From Motiliproteus sp036961355 (GTDB lineage: Bacteria > Pseudomonadota > Gammaproteobacteria > Pseudomonadales > Balneatricaceae), in the NCBI GenBank assembly GCA_036961355.1, contig JBALVL010000008.1, forward strand, positions 1 through 64,000: a DNA stretch of 64,000 nucleotides. The letters are read 5' to 3'. The notes under the pieces are model-generated. The model ran no database searches and had not been told where the DNA came from. It was given only the letters and a program-made list of their open reading frames with translations. Below are positions 44,556 to 53,813 of this stretch, piece by piece; position 1 is the stretch's first letter, and each line of letters opens with the position of its first letter. The position numbers were made by a program, and so were the translations under genes.

Positions 44556-45267
44556 CTTGATTTTCGCAATTTCTGATGTTGATAATGATGCAGCGATTAA
44601 TATGATTTTTGAAAAGAAGGATTCGATTCAAGTCATAGTTACACCAAATATAGATCATCTAATGCGTTTTGATAAAGATGAGAGTTTCAGGGTATTGTAT
44701 TCTGTGGCTGATATATATTTCAATGATAGCGTCATAATAAAGTATTTATCTCGTTTTTTGTGGTCAAGAAATATACGAAACGTAAATAGAGGTAGTGATC
44801 TGACTATACAGGTAATGTCTAAAATCCCTTGTGATGGCAAAGTTCTTTTGATTGGTGGTGAAGCGGGTGACGATTTTTTTATAAAGAGAAAATATGGAAT
44901 TAACAGGGTCGAACAGATCATTCCAGATTATGGGTTTTATAGGAGTTCTAGCAGCATAGATAAGTTAGTTGATCAGATTTGTAATTCTGAACCCGATTAT
45001 TTGTTCTTGTGTGTCGGTTCTCCTCAGCAAGAATTGGTTGCTAGTATTTTGAAGGATAGGATGAGCTTTCCATCTAAGGTGCTCTGCGTTGGTGCGTCTC
45101 TAGATTTTATAGCGGGAAGACAAGTTAGGGCGCCGCGATTTATAAGCTCCATAGGTATGGAGTGGGCTTTTCGTATGTTGTCAAACCCAAGGCGTTTGTT
45201 TTCGCGGTATTTTAAGAATTTTGTTTGGTTGGTCTCGGTCACTTTTAAAAGTAGGAATGGTTTATGA
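44527..45267 (+). CDS. WecG/TagA/CpsF family glycosyltransferase (GT26)
   Basis: A protein of about 246 residues of family GT26, whose members add the second sugar of a lipid-linked unit (for example ManNAcA or ManNAc). VTPNIDHLMRF, a GEAGDD turn, LFLCVGSPQQE near 160 and VGASLDFIAGRQVRAP are the family blocks, followed by GMEWAFRMLSNPRRLFSRYF, which is its C-terminal membrane-association part. Its start lies 29 bases inside the GT4 gene, and its end overlaps gmd by 4 bases. Confidence 0.92.
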   Translation: MEKSCKTIRNLIFAISDVDNDAAINMIFEKKDSIQVIVTPNIDHLMRFDKDESFRVLYSVADIYFNDSVIIKYLSRFLWSRNIRNVNRGSDLTIQVMSKIPCDGKVLLIGGEAGDDFFIKRKYGINRVEQIIPDYGFYRSSSSIDKLVDQICNSEPDYLFLCVGSPQQELVASILKDRMSFPSKVLCVGASLDFIAGRQVRAPRFISSIGMEWAFRMLSNPRRLFSRYFKNFVWLVSVTFKSRNGL

Positions 45268-46382
45268 AAAAGGCACTAATAACAGGTGTTACAGGTCAAG
45301 ATGGTTCCTATCTTACCGAATTTCTTTTGGAAAAAGGGTATGAGGTACATGGCATTAAGCGACGCTCCTCCTCATTCAATACCACACGGTTGGACCATAT
45401 TTACCAAGACCCTCATTCTAAGAATCCCAGACTTGTTCTCCACTACGGAGACTTGACCGATAGCTCAAACCTGACCCGTATCCTTCAAGAAGTGCAGCCA
45501 GATGAGGTATACAACTTAGGCGCGCAGTCCCATGTTGCTGTTTCCTTCGAGAGTCCTGAGTATACTGCCGACACTGACGCATTGGGGACGTTGCGATTGC
45601 TCGAAGCGATCCGCTTTTTAGGTCTAGAAAAAACGACCCGATTTTATCAAGCCTCTACTTCAGAACTCTATGGACTGGTGCAAGAAACACCTCAGAAGGA
45701 AACAACGCCGTTTCACCCTCGATCTCCCTACGCCGTTGCGAAGATGTACGCCTACTGGATTACAGTAAATTACCGTGAAGCTTATGGCATGTATGCCTGT
45801 AATGGTATTTTGTTTAATCATGAATCACCGCGCCGAGGTGAAACGTTTGTTACCCGAAAAATCACACGGGGCATTTCTAACATGGCCCAAGGGCTGGAGC
45901 GCTGCCTTTACTTGGGCAATTTGGATGCCTTGCGGGACTGGGGGCACGCTAAAGATTATGTGCGTATGCAGTGGATGATGTTGCAACAAGATAATCCCGA
46001 AGACTTCGTGATTGCTACGGGTAAACAAATTTCGGTTCGTGAGTTTATTCGGATGTCTGCTGCCGAAGTGGGTATCGAATTGGCTTTCTCCGGTGAGGGC
46101 GTTGAAGAGTACGGTAAAGTTGTTTCTATCAGCGGGGATAAAGCACCAGCGGTGAGCGAAGGCGATGTAATCGTTAGGGTCGATCCTCGCTATTTCCGCC
46201 CTGCAGAAGTTGAAACCCTATTGGGTGATCCGTCTAAAGCGAAAAATAAGCTGGGTTGGGTTCCTGAGATTACTGTTGAGGAGATGTGCGCCGAAATGGT
46301 TGCTGCCGATCTTGATTATGCAAAGCGTCAGGCATTGTTAAAAAAGCATGGCTACGACGTCACTGTTGCGCGCGAGAGCTGA
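45264..46382 (+). CDS. gmd: GDP-mannose 4,6-dehydratase
   Basis: A 372-residue extended short-chain dehydrogenase that makes GDP-4-keto-6-deoxymannose, the first step to GDP-L-fucose. NADP-binding GVTGQDGSYL at 8-17, the catalytic Thr/Glu in STSELYG and YAVAKMYAYW with Tyr and Lys are typical; NHESPRRGETFVTRKI is another hallmark. Codon use returns towards that of the flanks. It is coupled to the GT26 gene by ATGA overlap. Confidence 0.97.
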   Translation: MKKALITGVTGQDGSYLTEFLLEKGYEVHGIKRRSSSFNTTRLDHIYQDPHSKNPRLVLHYGDLTDSSNLTRILQEVQPDEVYNLGAQSHVAVSFESPEYTADTDALGTLRLLEAIRFLGLEKTTRFYQASTSELYGLVQETPQKETTPFHPRSPYAVAKMYAYWITVNYREAYGMYACNGILFNHESPRRGETFVTRKITRGISNMAQGLERCLYLGNLDALRDWGHAKDYVRMQWMMLQQDNPEDFVIATGKQISVREFIRMSAAEVGIELAFSGEGVEEYGKVVSISGDKAPAVSEGDVIVRVDPRYFRPAEVETLLGDPSKAKNKLGWVPEITVEEMCAEMVAADLDYAKRQALLKKHGYDVTVARES

Positions 46383-46391
46383 GGAATAATC

Positions 46392-47351
46392 ATGAAGCGT
46401 ATTTTTGTTGCCGGCCACCGCGGTATGGTTGGTTCGGCGATTGTTCGTCAGTTACAGCTTAAAGCTAACGTAGAAATTGTCACACGCACACGTGCTGAGC
46501 TTGATCTAACCAACCCCGAGGCCGTTAGCCATTTTTTTGGTCGAGAACAGGTTGATGAAGTTTACCTAGCGGCTGCCAAAGTGGGTGGGATTGTCGCGAA
46601 CAATACTTATCCAGCTGAATTTATTTATGAAAATTTGATGATTGAATGCAATATCGTTCACGGTGCTTATCTGGCAGGTATAAAAAAATTATTGTTTCTT
46701 GGCTCATCGTGTATTTATCCCAAATTTGCAGATCAACCGATGGATGAAGCCGCTCTGTTGACAGGCACGCTTGAGCAGACCAACGAGCCTTATGCGATAG
46801 CAAAAATTGCCGGTATTAAGCTCTGTGAGTCCTATAATCGACAGTACGGTGTAGATTACCGCAGTGTAATGCCGACGAATTTGTACGGTACCAACGATAA
46901 CTTTCATCCCGAGAATAGCCATGTGATCCCCGCGATGATGCGCCGTTTTCATCAGGCGAAGCTAGATGGTGCTGAAGAAGTTGTTGTTTGGGGGACTGGC
47001 AAACCTATGCGTGAATTCCTTCATGTAGATGATATGGCCGCCGCCTGTGTTCATGTGATGGATTTGAATAGGGCGGTTTACGTCAATCACACTCAACCGA
47101 TGTTGTCTCATATCAACGTTGGCACCGGGGTGGATTGCACTATTCGCGAGCTGGCTGAAACTATGGCTGCTGTAGTCGGTTTTGAGGGGCGAGTCGTGTT
47201 TGATACCAGTAAGCCAGACGGCACTCCAAGAAAACTGATGGATGTTAGCCGTTTGAAGGCATTGGGTTGGGATGCGGGCATCGCATTACGAGAAGGGTTG
47301 GCCGATACATACCGTTGGTTTTTGGAAAATCAGTACGGTCTGCGAGGTTGA
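46392..47351 (+). CDS. fcl: GDP-L-fucose synthase
   Basis: A 319-residue epimerase/reductase that completes GDP-L-fucose. The nucleotide site is GHRGMVGSAI (8-17); SSCIYP and NEPYAIAKIAGIKLCESYNRQYG carry the catalytic Ser, Tyr and Lys, and PTNLYGTNDNFHPENSHVIPA is the family hallmark. GAGGA precedes the ATG by 6 bases, 9 bp after gmd. Its product feeds the GT11 fucosyltransferase upstream. Confidence 0.97.
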   Translation: MKRIFVAGHRGMVGSAIVRQLQLKANVEIVTRTRAELDLTNPEAVSHFFGREQVDEVYLAAAKVGGIVANNTYPAEFIYENLMIECNIVHGAYLAGIKKLLFLGSSCIYPKFADQPMDEAALLTGTLEQTNEPYAIAKIAGIKLCESYNRQYGVDYRSVMPTNLYGTNDNFHPENSHVIPAMMRRFHQAKLDGAEEVVVWGTGKPMREFLHVDDMAAACVHVMDLNRAVYVNHTQPMLSHINVGTGVDCTIRELAETMAAVVGFEGRVVFDTSKPDGTPRKLMDVSRLKALGWDAGIALREGLADTYRWFLENQYGLRG

Positions 47352-47432
47352 GCATAGTTGGCAACGTAATGGTCTTATTCTCATGAAGGTCTTTGGAGGT
47401 AACATACGCAGAATGCGCGATATTAGAGAGTT

Positions 47433-48770
47433 ATGTTTCTGGTGATTATGTTTGACAAAATAATAGGCCGCTGGCAATCCGTTTCTAAAGATAACCGTGA
47501 GTTACTATTACAGTCTTGTCTCGCATTTTCGATCAGGATTGTTGGTGCTCTGGCAGGATTTATTTTTACTGTTGTTTTGGCCCGTGTATTGGGAATAGAG
47601 AATTCTGGGTATTACTTTTTAGGGCTGACCGTAATCAGTATTTTAGCGGCGGTGGCGCGGTTTGGGCTGGACCAGACGGTTTTACGCTATACGGGTACGG
47701 CTTTCTCGGATCATAACTGGTTGCAGATTAGAGATGTATTGAAGAAAGCATCAGTTCTTGCATCTGTTGGTAGCTTGTTTTTATCAGTGTTGCTTTGGGT
47801 TCTGGCGGAATGGTTGGCTGAATCAATTTTTCAAAAACCCGCTATGAAATCAGTGCTGCAGAACATGGCGCCAGGAATCTTTGGATTGGCATTATTTACC
47901 CTTGTATCTATGAGTTTACAGGGAACACGGCGAGTACTTTCTTCTGTGTTTACGGTAAACATTGCGGCTAACATAGTGATGATTGTTACGCTGCTTTGGT
48001 TAGGCACCAGCACTGCTAATGTTGCAGCTCAAATATACAGCGTTGCTTGTTTTTTAGCTTTCGCTGTTGGTTTGGCCTTATGGTGGAACGGCTCTGGCAA
48101 CGATGGAGGTTCAGAATCAGGTTTTGTTGCATGGCGTGATATCTTCGTAAGTTGTATTCCTTTGTGGGTTGCAATGTTGATGGGGCAGCTTGCCCAGTGG
48201 TCAGGTCATTTCATTGCCGGGGCTTGGGTTGATGCCACTAATTTAGCCCAGCTCGCTGTCGCTCAACGTACGGCAATGCTTGCAAGCTTTGTTCTAATCG
48301 CTGTGAATTTAGTGGTGGCTCCACGTTTTGCTGCAATGTATAAAAAAGGAGATGTTGGCAATATTGAGGCGCTCGCAATTAACTCGGTACGACTGATGTT
48401 TGTTAGTGCTTTGCCGATTATCGGAGTAATGTTGTTATTCCCTGAGTTCCTGATGGGGTTGTTTGGAGATGAATTTATTGGTGGTGCTTATTTACTTCAA
48501 ATAATGGCATTAGGACAATTGGTTAATGTAGCAACTGGCTCCGTTGGTTTTTTGCTCACGATGACGGGACATGAGAAAGACATGCGAAATATAATGTTGT
48601 TTAGCGGACCTTTTGCGGTATTTCTCGGGTTATGGCTAATACCAGTGTTCGGTGCCACTGGCAGTGCCGTTACAACCGCGGTGGTGCTCGCATCCCAAAA
48701 TTTTATTGCAGTATGGTATGTTAAAAAACGGTTGGGGTTTAATACGTTGGCTGTTTGGAAGCGCGCCTAA
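47433..48770 (+). CDS. Wzx-like oligosaccharide flippase
   Basis: A 445-residue membrane protein with about 12 hydrophobic segments of the MATE-like/MVF polysaccharide transporter clan. LARVLGIENSGYYFLGLTV near the start and the late AVFLGLWLIPVFGATGSAVTTAVVL segment are typical for Wzx. It would turn the finished lipid-linked unit over the inner membrane. ATG 47448 is an alternative start. Confidence 0.9.
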   Translation: MFLVIMFDKIIGRWQSVSKDNRELLLQSCLAFSIRIVGALAGFIFTVVLARVLGIENSGYYFLGLTVISILAAVARFGLDQTVLRYTGTAFSDHNWLQIRDVLKKASVLASVGSLFLSVLLWVLAEWLAESIFQKPAMKSVLQNMAPGIFGLALFTLVSMSLQGTRRVLSSVFTVNIAANIVMIVTLLWLGTSTANVAAQIYSVACFLAFAVGLALWWNGSGNDGGSESGFVAWRDIFVSCIPLWVAMLMGQLAQWSGHFIAGAWVDATNLAQLAVAQRTAMLASFVLIAVNLVVAPRFAAMYKKGDVGNIEALAINSVRLMFVSALPIIGVMLLFPEFLMGLFGDEFIGGAYLLQIMALGQLVNVATGSVGFLLTMTGHEKDMRNIMLFSGPFAVFLGLWLIPVFGATGSAVTTAVVLASQNFIAVWYVKKRLGFNTLAVWKRA

Positions 48771-48813
48771 ATAAATCTTTGTCTTGTGGCTAGATATAGG
48801 AATATTATTTTTA

Positions 48814-50580
48814 ATGGAATGGGATGCCTTTCTAACTTTAACTACTGTCGCAATTGTTTTATTGGCGTTGGCGGCGACGCGAATATCTGCTGATATCGTG
48901 TTGATGGCCGCATTAGCATTTTTGGTGATTGTGGGTGTTTTATCACCTGTCCAATCGTTGGCAGGCTTTGGCAATACAGGGGTGATGACCATTGCCACGT
49001 TGTTTATAGTGGCTGCCGGGCTGAAGGAGACTGGGGCTGTTCAGTGGATAGCTTCTCGGCTACTTGGTCATCCTCGTTCGATACAGCAGGCGCAATTCCG
49101 TCTACTGCTGCCAACTTCGTTGCTAAGCGCTTTTATGAATAACACCACGGTGGTTGCGATGTTTATTCCTGCGGTGCAGGACTGGTGTAAACGGCTTCGT
49201 TATCCCCCTTCTAAAATGCTGTTACCGCTAAGCTATGCTGCTATTCTCGGTGGCACTTGTTCTTTGATCGGAACCAGCACTAATCTGGTTGTGGATGGAC
49301 TGCTGCAGAGCGAGCGGGGGATTAGTCTGGGGCTTTTTGAAATTGCTTGGATTGGTCTGCCTATCTTGCTGGTCGGAGGTGGTTTTCTCCTTCTGTTCGG
49401 TGACCGCTTATTACCCGATCGACAAGGAATGGTAGAGCAACTCGATAAGGCTCGTGAGTACAGTGTTGAGGTAGAGGTTGTTGTTGAAGGCCCGTTAGTC
49501 GACAAAACAGTCGCTGGAGCGGGTTTACGAAACTTAACCCACGGTTATTTGGCTGAAATCCAACGCGGTGACTTGTTGTTAACGGCCGTGGAGCCTGATC
49601 GAACATTGCGAGGCGGAGATCGCTTGCTCTTTATCGGGGCTCCAGAATGTGCAAGAGAGCTACTTTTTATTCAGGGATTGAAGCACGCCAATGGCGGAAG
49701 CCATAAACTCGATGTGGCCAACCATCAGCGTTGCTTAGTTGAGGTCGTACTCGGAAGCGAGTTTCCTGAATTGGGGCTCACTATTAGGGACTCTAAATTT
49801 CGCACGCGATTTAATGCGGCGATCCTATCGGTCTCTCGTGAAGGTAAGCGCCTACCTGGCAAGCTAGGTGATATAGAACTTCAGATTGGTGATACGTTAT
49901 TACTTGAAGCCAGTCATCAGTTTGTTGAGCAATATCGATTCCGGCGAGATTTTTTGCTGGTTAGTGCGTTGAATGACTCGACGCCGCCCGATTTTCAGAA
50001 GGCACCATGGGCGCTGGCGATTGTTGGTTTAATGGTGGTGCTCAGTGCCTTTGAATTACTCAGTATTCTCGAAGCGGCCTTTATCGCGGCAGGCTTGATG
50101 CTGGTAACGCGCTGCATTACCCCGGCCAAGGCACGGCGCAATATCGATCTGACGGTATTAACGGTGATAGCAGCCTCGTTTGCGCTGGGCAAAGCGATGC
50201 AGGTTACCGGGGTGGTTGATCTCATTGCTGGACAATTACTGTTTTATGATCAGATGTCACCATGGCTCGCTTTGGCTTTGGTGTACCTGTTAACGGTGCT
50301 GTTTACAGAATTGATTACCAACAATGCCGCAGCTGTGTTGATGTTCCCTGTGGGTATGGCGGTCGCGGAGCAATTGGGCGTCAGCATCATGCCGTTTGCT
50401 ATTTCGATCATGATTGCGGCTTCAGCCAGCTTTATTACTCCGATTGGTTACCAAACCAACTTGATGGTTTTCGGCCCCGGTGGTTACCAATTTAAAGATT
50501 TTGTCAGGATTGGTTTGCCGCTGAGCATGTTGGTCGGTACTACGGCGGTTTTATTAATTCCGGTGATTTGGCCGTTTTAG
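48814..50580 (+). CDS. SLC13 family permease with two TrkA-C domains, candidate sulfate importer
   Basis: A protein of about 588 residues. Two halves of membrane segments (about 1-200 and 395-588) surround a soluble middle with two RCK_C/TrkA-C units (about 205-285 and 300-380). The SFMNNTTVVAMFIP block and, in the second half, ELITNNAAAVLMFPV are the paired SLC13-type hairpin motifs with conserved Asn. This arrangement is found in bacterial and algal sulfate transporters and in other anion transporters. The ATG at 48814 begins right before the first membrane segment; ATAGGA lies 10-15 bases upstream. Sulfate is inferred from the sulfation genes; dicarboxylate or another anion is possible. 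Confidence 0.88.
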   Translation: MEWDAFLTLTTVAIVLLALAATRISADIVLMAALAFLVIVGVLSPVQSLAGFGNTGVMTIATLFIVAAGLKETGAVQWIASRLLGHPRSIQQAQFRLLLPTSLLSAFMNNTTVVAMFIPAVQDWCKRLRYPPSKMLLPLSYAAILGGTCSLIGTSTNLVVDGLLQSERGISLGLFEIAWIGLPILLVGGGFLLLFGDRLLPDRQGMVEQLDKAREYSVEVEVVVEGPLVDKTVAGAGLRNLTHGYLAEIQRGDLLLTAVEPDRTLRGGDRLLFIGAPECARELLFIQGLKHANGGSHKLDVANHQRCLVEVVLGSEFPELGLTIRDSKFRTRFNAAILSVSREGKRLPGKLGDIELQIGDTLLLEASHQFVEQYRFRRDFLLVSALNDSTPPDFQKAPWALAIVGLMVVLSAFELLSILEAAFIAAGLMLVTRCITPAKARRNIDLTVLTVIAASFALGKAMQVTGVVDLIAGQLLFYDQMSPWLALALVYLLTVLFTELITNNAAAVLMFPVGMAVAEQLGVSIMPFAISIMIAASASFITPIGYQTNLMVFGPGGYQFKDFVRIGLPLSMLVGTTAVLLIPVIWPF

Positions 50581-50754
50581 CCGTGAGATGAGAATGATCG
50601 TATACAGGTAAAACTATGCTCGACCGACCAATAATGGATGGGGTCTTTCTGGTTAGTGAAAATCAATCCACCTATATCCCCATGGGAGGGTGAGTTTAAC
50701 CCAATGCTCCAGGCACTTCGGTTGTTGCTAGTGTGGTTTAGGATGTTATAAACA

Positions 50755-51030
50755 TTAAGTTGGAAACTTCTGCTTCATGTGAAGCACTCGCATTACACGA
50801 ATAATCGAGACATCAACCCAATATGATACAACCATTGATATTTCCGGAATGACCAATAATCGGCCCCTGATACCGTCACGCTGCACACCCATCAGTGGTT
50901 GATGAAGCAAACTTTCTACTTTTTGTTCAATTATTTCATCAGTTTTGTCAGCGGAAACCGGGTTAAATTGGTAGAGATAGTCGAATATTTTTTCGCGGTC
51001 GTTGAGTAATTCCTCTTCCCAAAAAATCAC
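50755..51030 (-). CDS. RelE/ParE-family toxin
   Basis: A 91-residue protein with the RelE-like fold pattern: helix start WEEELLNDREKIFDYLYQF, basic middle GVQRDGIRGRLLVIPEISMVVSYW and final strand IIRVMRVLHMKQKFP, the usual catalytic end. It would cleave mRNA at the ribosome or act on gyrase; family members differ. GTG start at 51030, overlapping the antitoxin gene by 4 bases. Confidence 0.85.
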   Translation of the reverse strand: MIFWEEELLNDREKIFDYLYQFNPVSADKTDEIIEQKVESLLHQPLMGVQRDGIRGRLLVIPEISMVVSYWVDVSIIRVMRVLHMKQKFPT

Positions 51031-51299
51031 TGGATAGCTCTGTTACGAATCTTTGCTTTGCGCTTTGCCATTCTGGACTTGGCCTGCTCATGCTCAATAA
51101 ACACGGCACCACCAGAGTCAAACTTCTCAAAAGCCAGGTCGACTTGCTCTGTCAGCCAATCATTGTGTGACATAGCTTTACGTTGTTGCTCAGCGAGATC
51201 TCGACATGCATCACTAAGCGTGCGACCTTGGCTTTCTGCCATCTGTTGGGCCAAGCGTTTTGTTTCTTCATCGATGCGAAATTGAATCCTAGTATCCAT
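51027..51299 (-). CDS. RelB/DinJ-family antitoxin
   Basis: A 90-residue protein. The N-terminal strand-helix-helix RIQFRIDEETKRLAQQMAESQGRTLSDACRDLAEQQ is a ribbon-helix-helix DNA-binding domain of DinJ type; the C-terminal basic part would cover the toxin. It lies first in the pair and should repress its own promoter in the 50 bp upstream. Confidence 0.87.
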   Translation of the reverse strand: MDTRIQFRIDEETKRLAQQMAESQGRTLSDACRDLAEQQRKAMSHNDWLTEQVDLAFEKFDSGGAVFIEHEQAKSRMAKRKAKIRNRAIQ

Positions 51300-51413
51300 A
51301 ATAAAGTGTCTTCATTCGGATGTTGGTACAAATGTTAGCACGTGGCGGTTGGAAAACGTATCAAGTATGGTCCAGCAAACCGGTATGGGTAACGTGATGA
51401 GTCGTGTGCTGTC

Positions 51414-51740
51414 TCAGGGCTGTAGTAATCGTCGTTGCAGTAAGGCCTGCATGTCACGACGACCATCGGCAATCACCACAACATACGCGTTGTCGGCGAT
51501 GATGCGGTAAATAATTCGATACGATTTGAAATATATCTCGCGGTAGTCACGAAGCCCGATGGCCAGCAGTTCCTTCGGGTAGGCGCCTCTGTCTGGGTTG
51601 TCAGAGAGGCTTGAGAAAGCTTCTTCTATTTGATTGAGAACGTAATCCGCTCTTTCGGGCGTATCATGGGTCTCGATGTAGTCATACAGCTCCTCTAGAT
51701 CACGAGATGCGTCGTCGGTTAGAAACACCGGGATTGGCAT
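51414..51740 (-). CDS. RelE/ParE-family toxin, second system
   Basis: A 108-residue RelE/ParE toxin. DASRDLEELYDYIETHDTPERADYVLNQIEEAF forms the helical hairpin, then YFKSYRIIYRII and VVIADGRRDMQALLQRRLL give the strand sheet with basic end, as in ParE/RelE of Phd-linked systems. Its ATG shares one base with the stop of the antitoxin gene (TGATG). Confidence 0.9.
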   Translation of the reverse strand: MPIPVFLTDDASRDLEELYDYIETHDTPERADYVLNQIEEAFSSLSDNPDRGAYPKELLAIGLRDYREIYFKSYRIIYRIIADNAYVVVIADGRRDMQALLQRRLLQP

Positions 51741-52015
51741 CAGCGTTTCTTGCTACGGTTCCGAAGCCGCTGAATAGCCTCGTTAGCAGGCTGCACTTTG
51801 CCTTCCTCGATCTGACGTGTGCCGAGCGCAAGTATCTTCAGAAGCGCCATGGTTTCTTGAGTTTGCTCATAGCTTTTGATGTCCTGCACCACAACCTTGG
51901 CCTCGCCATTCTGAGTGATGATTAAGGGTGCGTCCTGTCCAGACAGATTGCGCACGATTTCCGCAGCGTGAGCTTTAAGGTAACTGATCGGTTTGATTTG
52001 GCTTGATAGCTTCAT
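51740..52015 (-). CDS. Phd/YefM-family antitoxin, second system
   Basis: A 91-residue antitoxin. IKPISYLKAHAAEIVRNLSGQDAPLIITQNGEAKVVVQDIKSYE is the Phd/YefM DNA-binding fold; the C-terminal helix with LGTRQIEEGKVQPANEAIQRL would bind the toxin. AAGGAGG precedes the ATG by 6 bases. It autoregulates with its toxin in known systems. Confidence 0.92.
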   Translation of the reverse strand: MKLSSQIKPISYLKAHAAEIVRNLSGQDAPLIITQNGEAKVVVQDIKSYEQTQETMALLKILALGTRQIEEGKVQPANEAIQRLRNRSKKR

Positions 52016-52343
52016 AATGGCCTCCTTATGAGACTAAATATAGTCCGTAAAAAGGTCGTGTGTCAATTTCAAACGAGCTGCATCAATTTTCGGGAGGGCA
52101 AACTGGTCTGATCATCGTGTTTTTTTTTGGCGCGTTTCCCCGTGTTCTCGACTAAGTCGATGTGGTGCGTAAATCACGTTTACAGGACTTAAAGCCATCC
52201 CACCAATACTTCATACAACCTGGCTGACTGAGAGCAGCATTCGTTACCGGAATCGGCGAACAGCCTTCGCTTGGATAGGGGGCTGTCAAGAATTCTCTGA
52301 ACACAAAGCTAACAAAATAAAGGCTAATACCCATTGTGGGCTT
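52016..52343. other. Gap between the Phd-type system and the DUF6933-like gene
   Basis: No gene is supported. It holds the promoter of the Phd-type pair near 52030-52060. The rest looks like unordered spacer DNA of an accessory region. Confidence 0.4.
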
Positions 52344-53108
52344 TTATTTGTTTCTGTAGTTGCTTAAACAGACAACGTTGTCTGGTAGTGACTCGGCTAC
52401 CTGAATTGTAGCGGTTGTCATCGTCATATACGGATTGGGGAAATCGTCCGGTGGTGTGTTAGGGAAGTCTGCGCCTGATAACCCTTGAGCAAAACGGTAC
52501 AACCCATCATCAAGTAACCGGACAACGGGATAAAACCCTTTCCTTCCCGAGCGATCTTGCTTTGCCCGTTTGCGCAGCTTATTGATATGGTCTCCCAGTT
52601 CAAGTACATCATTATCGCTCAGACGTTGTAATCCATGCTCTTGTAGGGTTTGAGTTACCCATTGCTCTGCATCGCTGACGTGGCCGTGGATACTCATGTC
52701 CGTATTGCGATACCACGTGAATGATTTTGGATAGAGGATGAACTGTTTAATCATTCTTGGAATGCGGGTTTCATCTAAGGACTTTGACTCTGCAGTAAGA
52801 TGGGCCAGTTCATTCCCCCAGCGTCGTAGCAACTCGTTCTCGAATTCAGCGAGGGTGGGTGCAACGGCAAAAGGCATTAACAGGGTGTAGCGGCTGTCGG
52901 CTTCAGTGACGATCACGGTGTACTCGCCGTGACGATAGAAGTTTTGGATCACGTGGCATTGCCAGCTGATTTGCTCAGCGTTAGTCGTTAATGGCTGTGT
53001 ACCAATACGTTTACCATCAGGGCTGGGTACTCTGGGCAAGCCTTCAGGGAAGTCCTGTTTGAACCATTTTGTCAGTGCATTGGAGGCGCTAACAATGACG
53101 CATAGCAT
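52344..53108 (-). CDS. Hypothetical protein, possibly DUF6933-like N-terminal domain
   Basis: A 254-residue protein. Residues 45-100 (QISWQCHVIQNFYRHGEYTV, then MPFAVAPTLAEFENEL) resemble the short DUF6933 family, in which a Trp/His strand is followed by an ThrAsn/Asp-bearing strand and a helix. The C-terminal half has a SDNDVLELGDHINKLRKRAKQDRSG helix and a Pro-rich loop. Function unknown. AGGAACAG precedes the ATG. Its position between toxin-antitoxin pairs suggests an accessory or defence-type cargo, but there is no direct evidence. Confidence 0.55.
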   Translation of the reverse strand: MLCVIVSASNALTKWFKQDFPEGLPRVPSPDGKRIGTQPLTTNAEQISWQCHVIQNFYRHGEYTVIVTEADSRYTLLMPFAVAPTLAEFENELLRRWGNELAHLTAESKSLDETRIPRMIKQFILYPKSFTWYRNTDMSIHGHVSDAEQWVTQTLQEHGLQRLSDNDVLELGDHINKLRKRAKQDRSGRKGFYPVVRLLDDGLYRFAQGLSGADFPNTPPDDFPNPYMTMTTATIQVAESLPDNVVCLSNYRNK

Positions 53109-53172
53109 TGGCTGTTCCTATTAATTTGTTGATAAGTCATGTTGATGCTGCGTTAAAGGTGTTCGCCTATTT

Positions 53173-53397
53173 TCAGTCTATGGGCTCGGGGGCATGGCAG
53201 GGAGGCATGATCATCTGGATTGGCTTTTCAGCCGCGTAGCGGCAATCTTGATGTGATGGCTGGCTGCTTTTGTAAACCGCGGAACGATGCCCAATTTTTA
53301 TGACGAGGACGATCAATTCATCATTTCGAACTTCGTCAGCGATACGGTACAGGTCTCGTCTTACACGATAGTTTTGTTGATCTGAGTGTTTGACCAT
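53173..53397 (-). pseudogene. RelE toxin remnant (C-terminal part)
   Basis: Residues 10-36 of this 74-residue frame read YRVRRDLYRIADEVRNDELI and IKIGHRSAVY, which is the last third of a RelE-type toxin, including the usual GHRxxVY end. The N-terminal two thirds and an antitoxin are missing, and about 38 residues of unrelated tail follow. I take it as a decayed toxin gene. Confidence 0.6.
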
Positions 53398-53500
53398 TCT
53401 GATCAGTAGGCCGTACTCTTCCTATCCAACTCAAGGGGGGGGCGCCAGAGTTCGCTCACCAATACCGACCTAATTATGTCAATATCATTACGCGATGAAT

Positions 53501-53800
53501 CTACGCTGCATGAGGATGGATGTCGTGCCGAATGGCTTCTCCGGCCAAGGCTTCGGCGAGCTTAAGGTCGTAGGCCGTTTGCAGATTAAGCCAGGACTGG
53601 GCGTCACCGCCAAAATACCGGCACAGTCGCAAGGCGGTATCAGGTGTGATGGCACGCTTTTCTCGGATGATTGCATAGATCCGAGGTGCCGGAATGCGTA
53701 AGGCGGTTGCTAGCGCATTGGCTGACATTTGCAGTGGTGCCAAATACTCCTCTCGCAGTATTTCTCCGGGATGAATGGGACGCATATTGTTGGTTGCCAT
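53501..53800 (-). CDS. higA: HigA-family antitoxin
   Basis: A 99-residue helix-turn-helix antitoxin. MRPIHPGEILREEYLAPLQMSANALATALRIP is the classic HigA/VapI start with the DNA-binding helices. ITPDTALRLCRYFG and WLNLQTAYDLK follow. It comes 13 bp after higB, the reversed gene order known for HigBA, and its product represses the pair. Confidence 0.92.
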   Translation of the reverse strand: MATNNMRPIHPGEILREEYLAPLQMSANALATALRIPAPRIYAIIREKRAITPDTALRLCRYFGGDAQSWLNLQTAYDLKLAEALAGEAIRHDIHPHAA

Positions 53801-53813
53801 GAGGGCCTCTCCT

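Noticed and set aside
53495..53701. Plus-strand frame opposite higA
   Set aside because: It is the complement of a clear HigA gene and has no family of its own.
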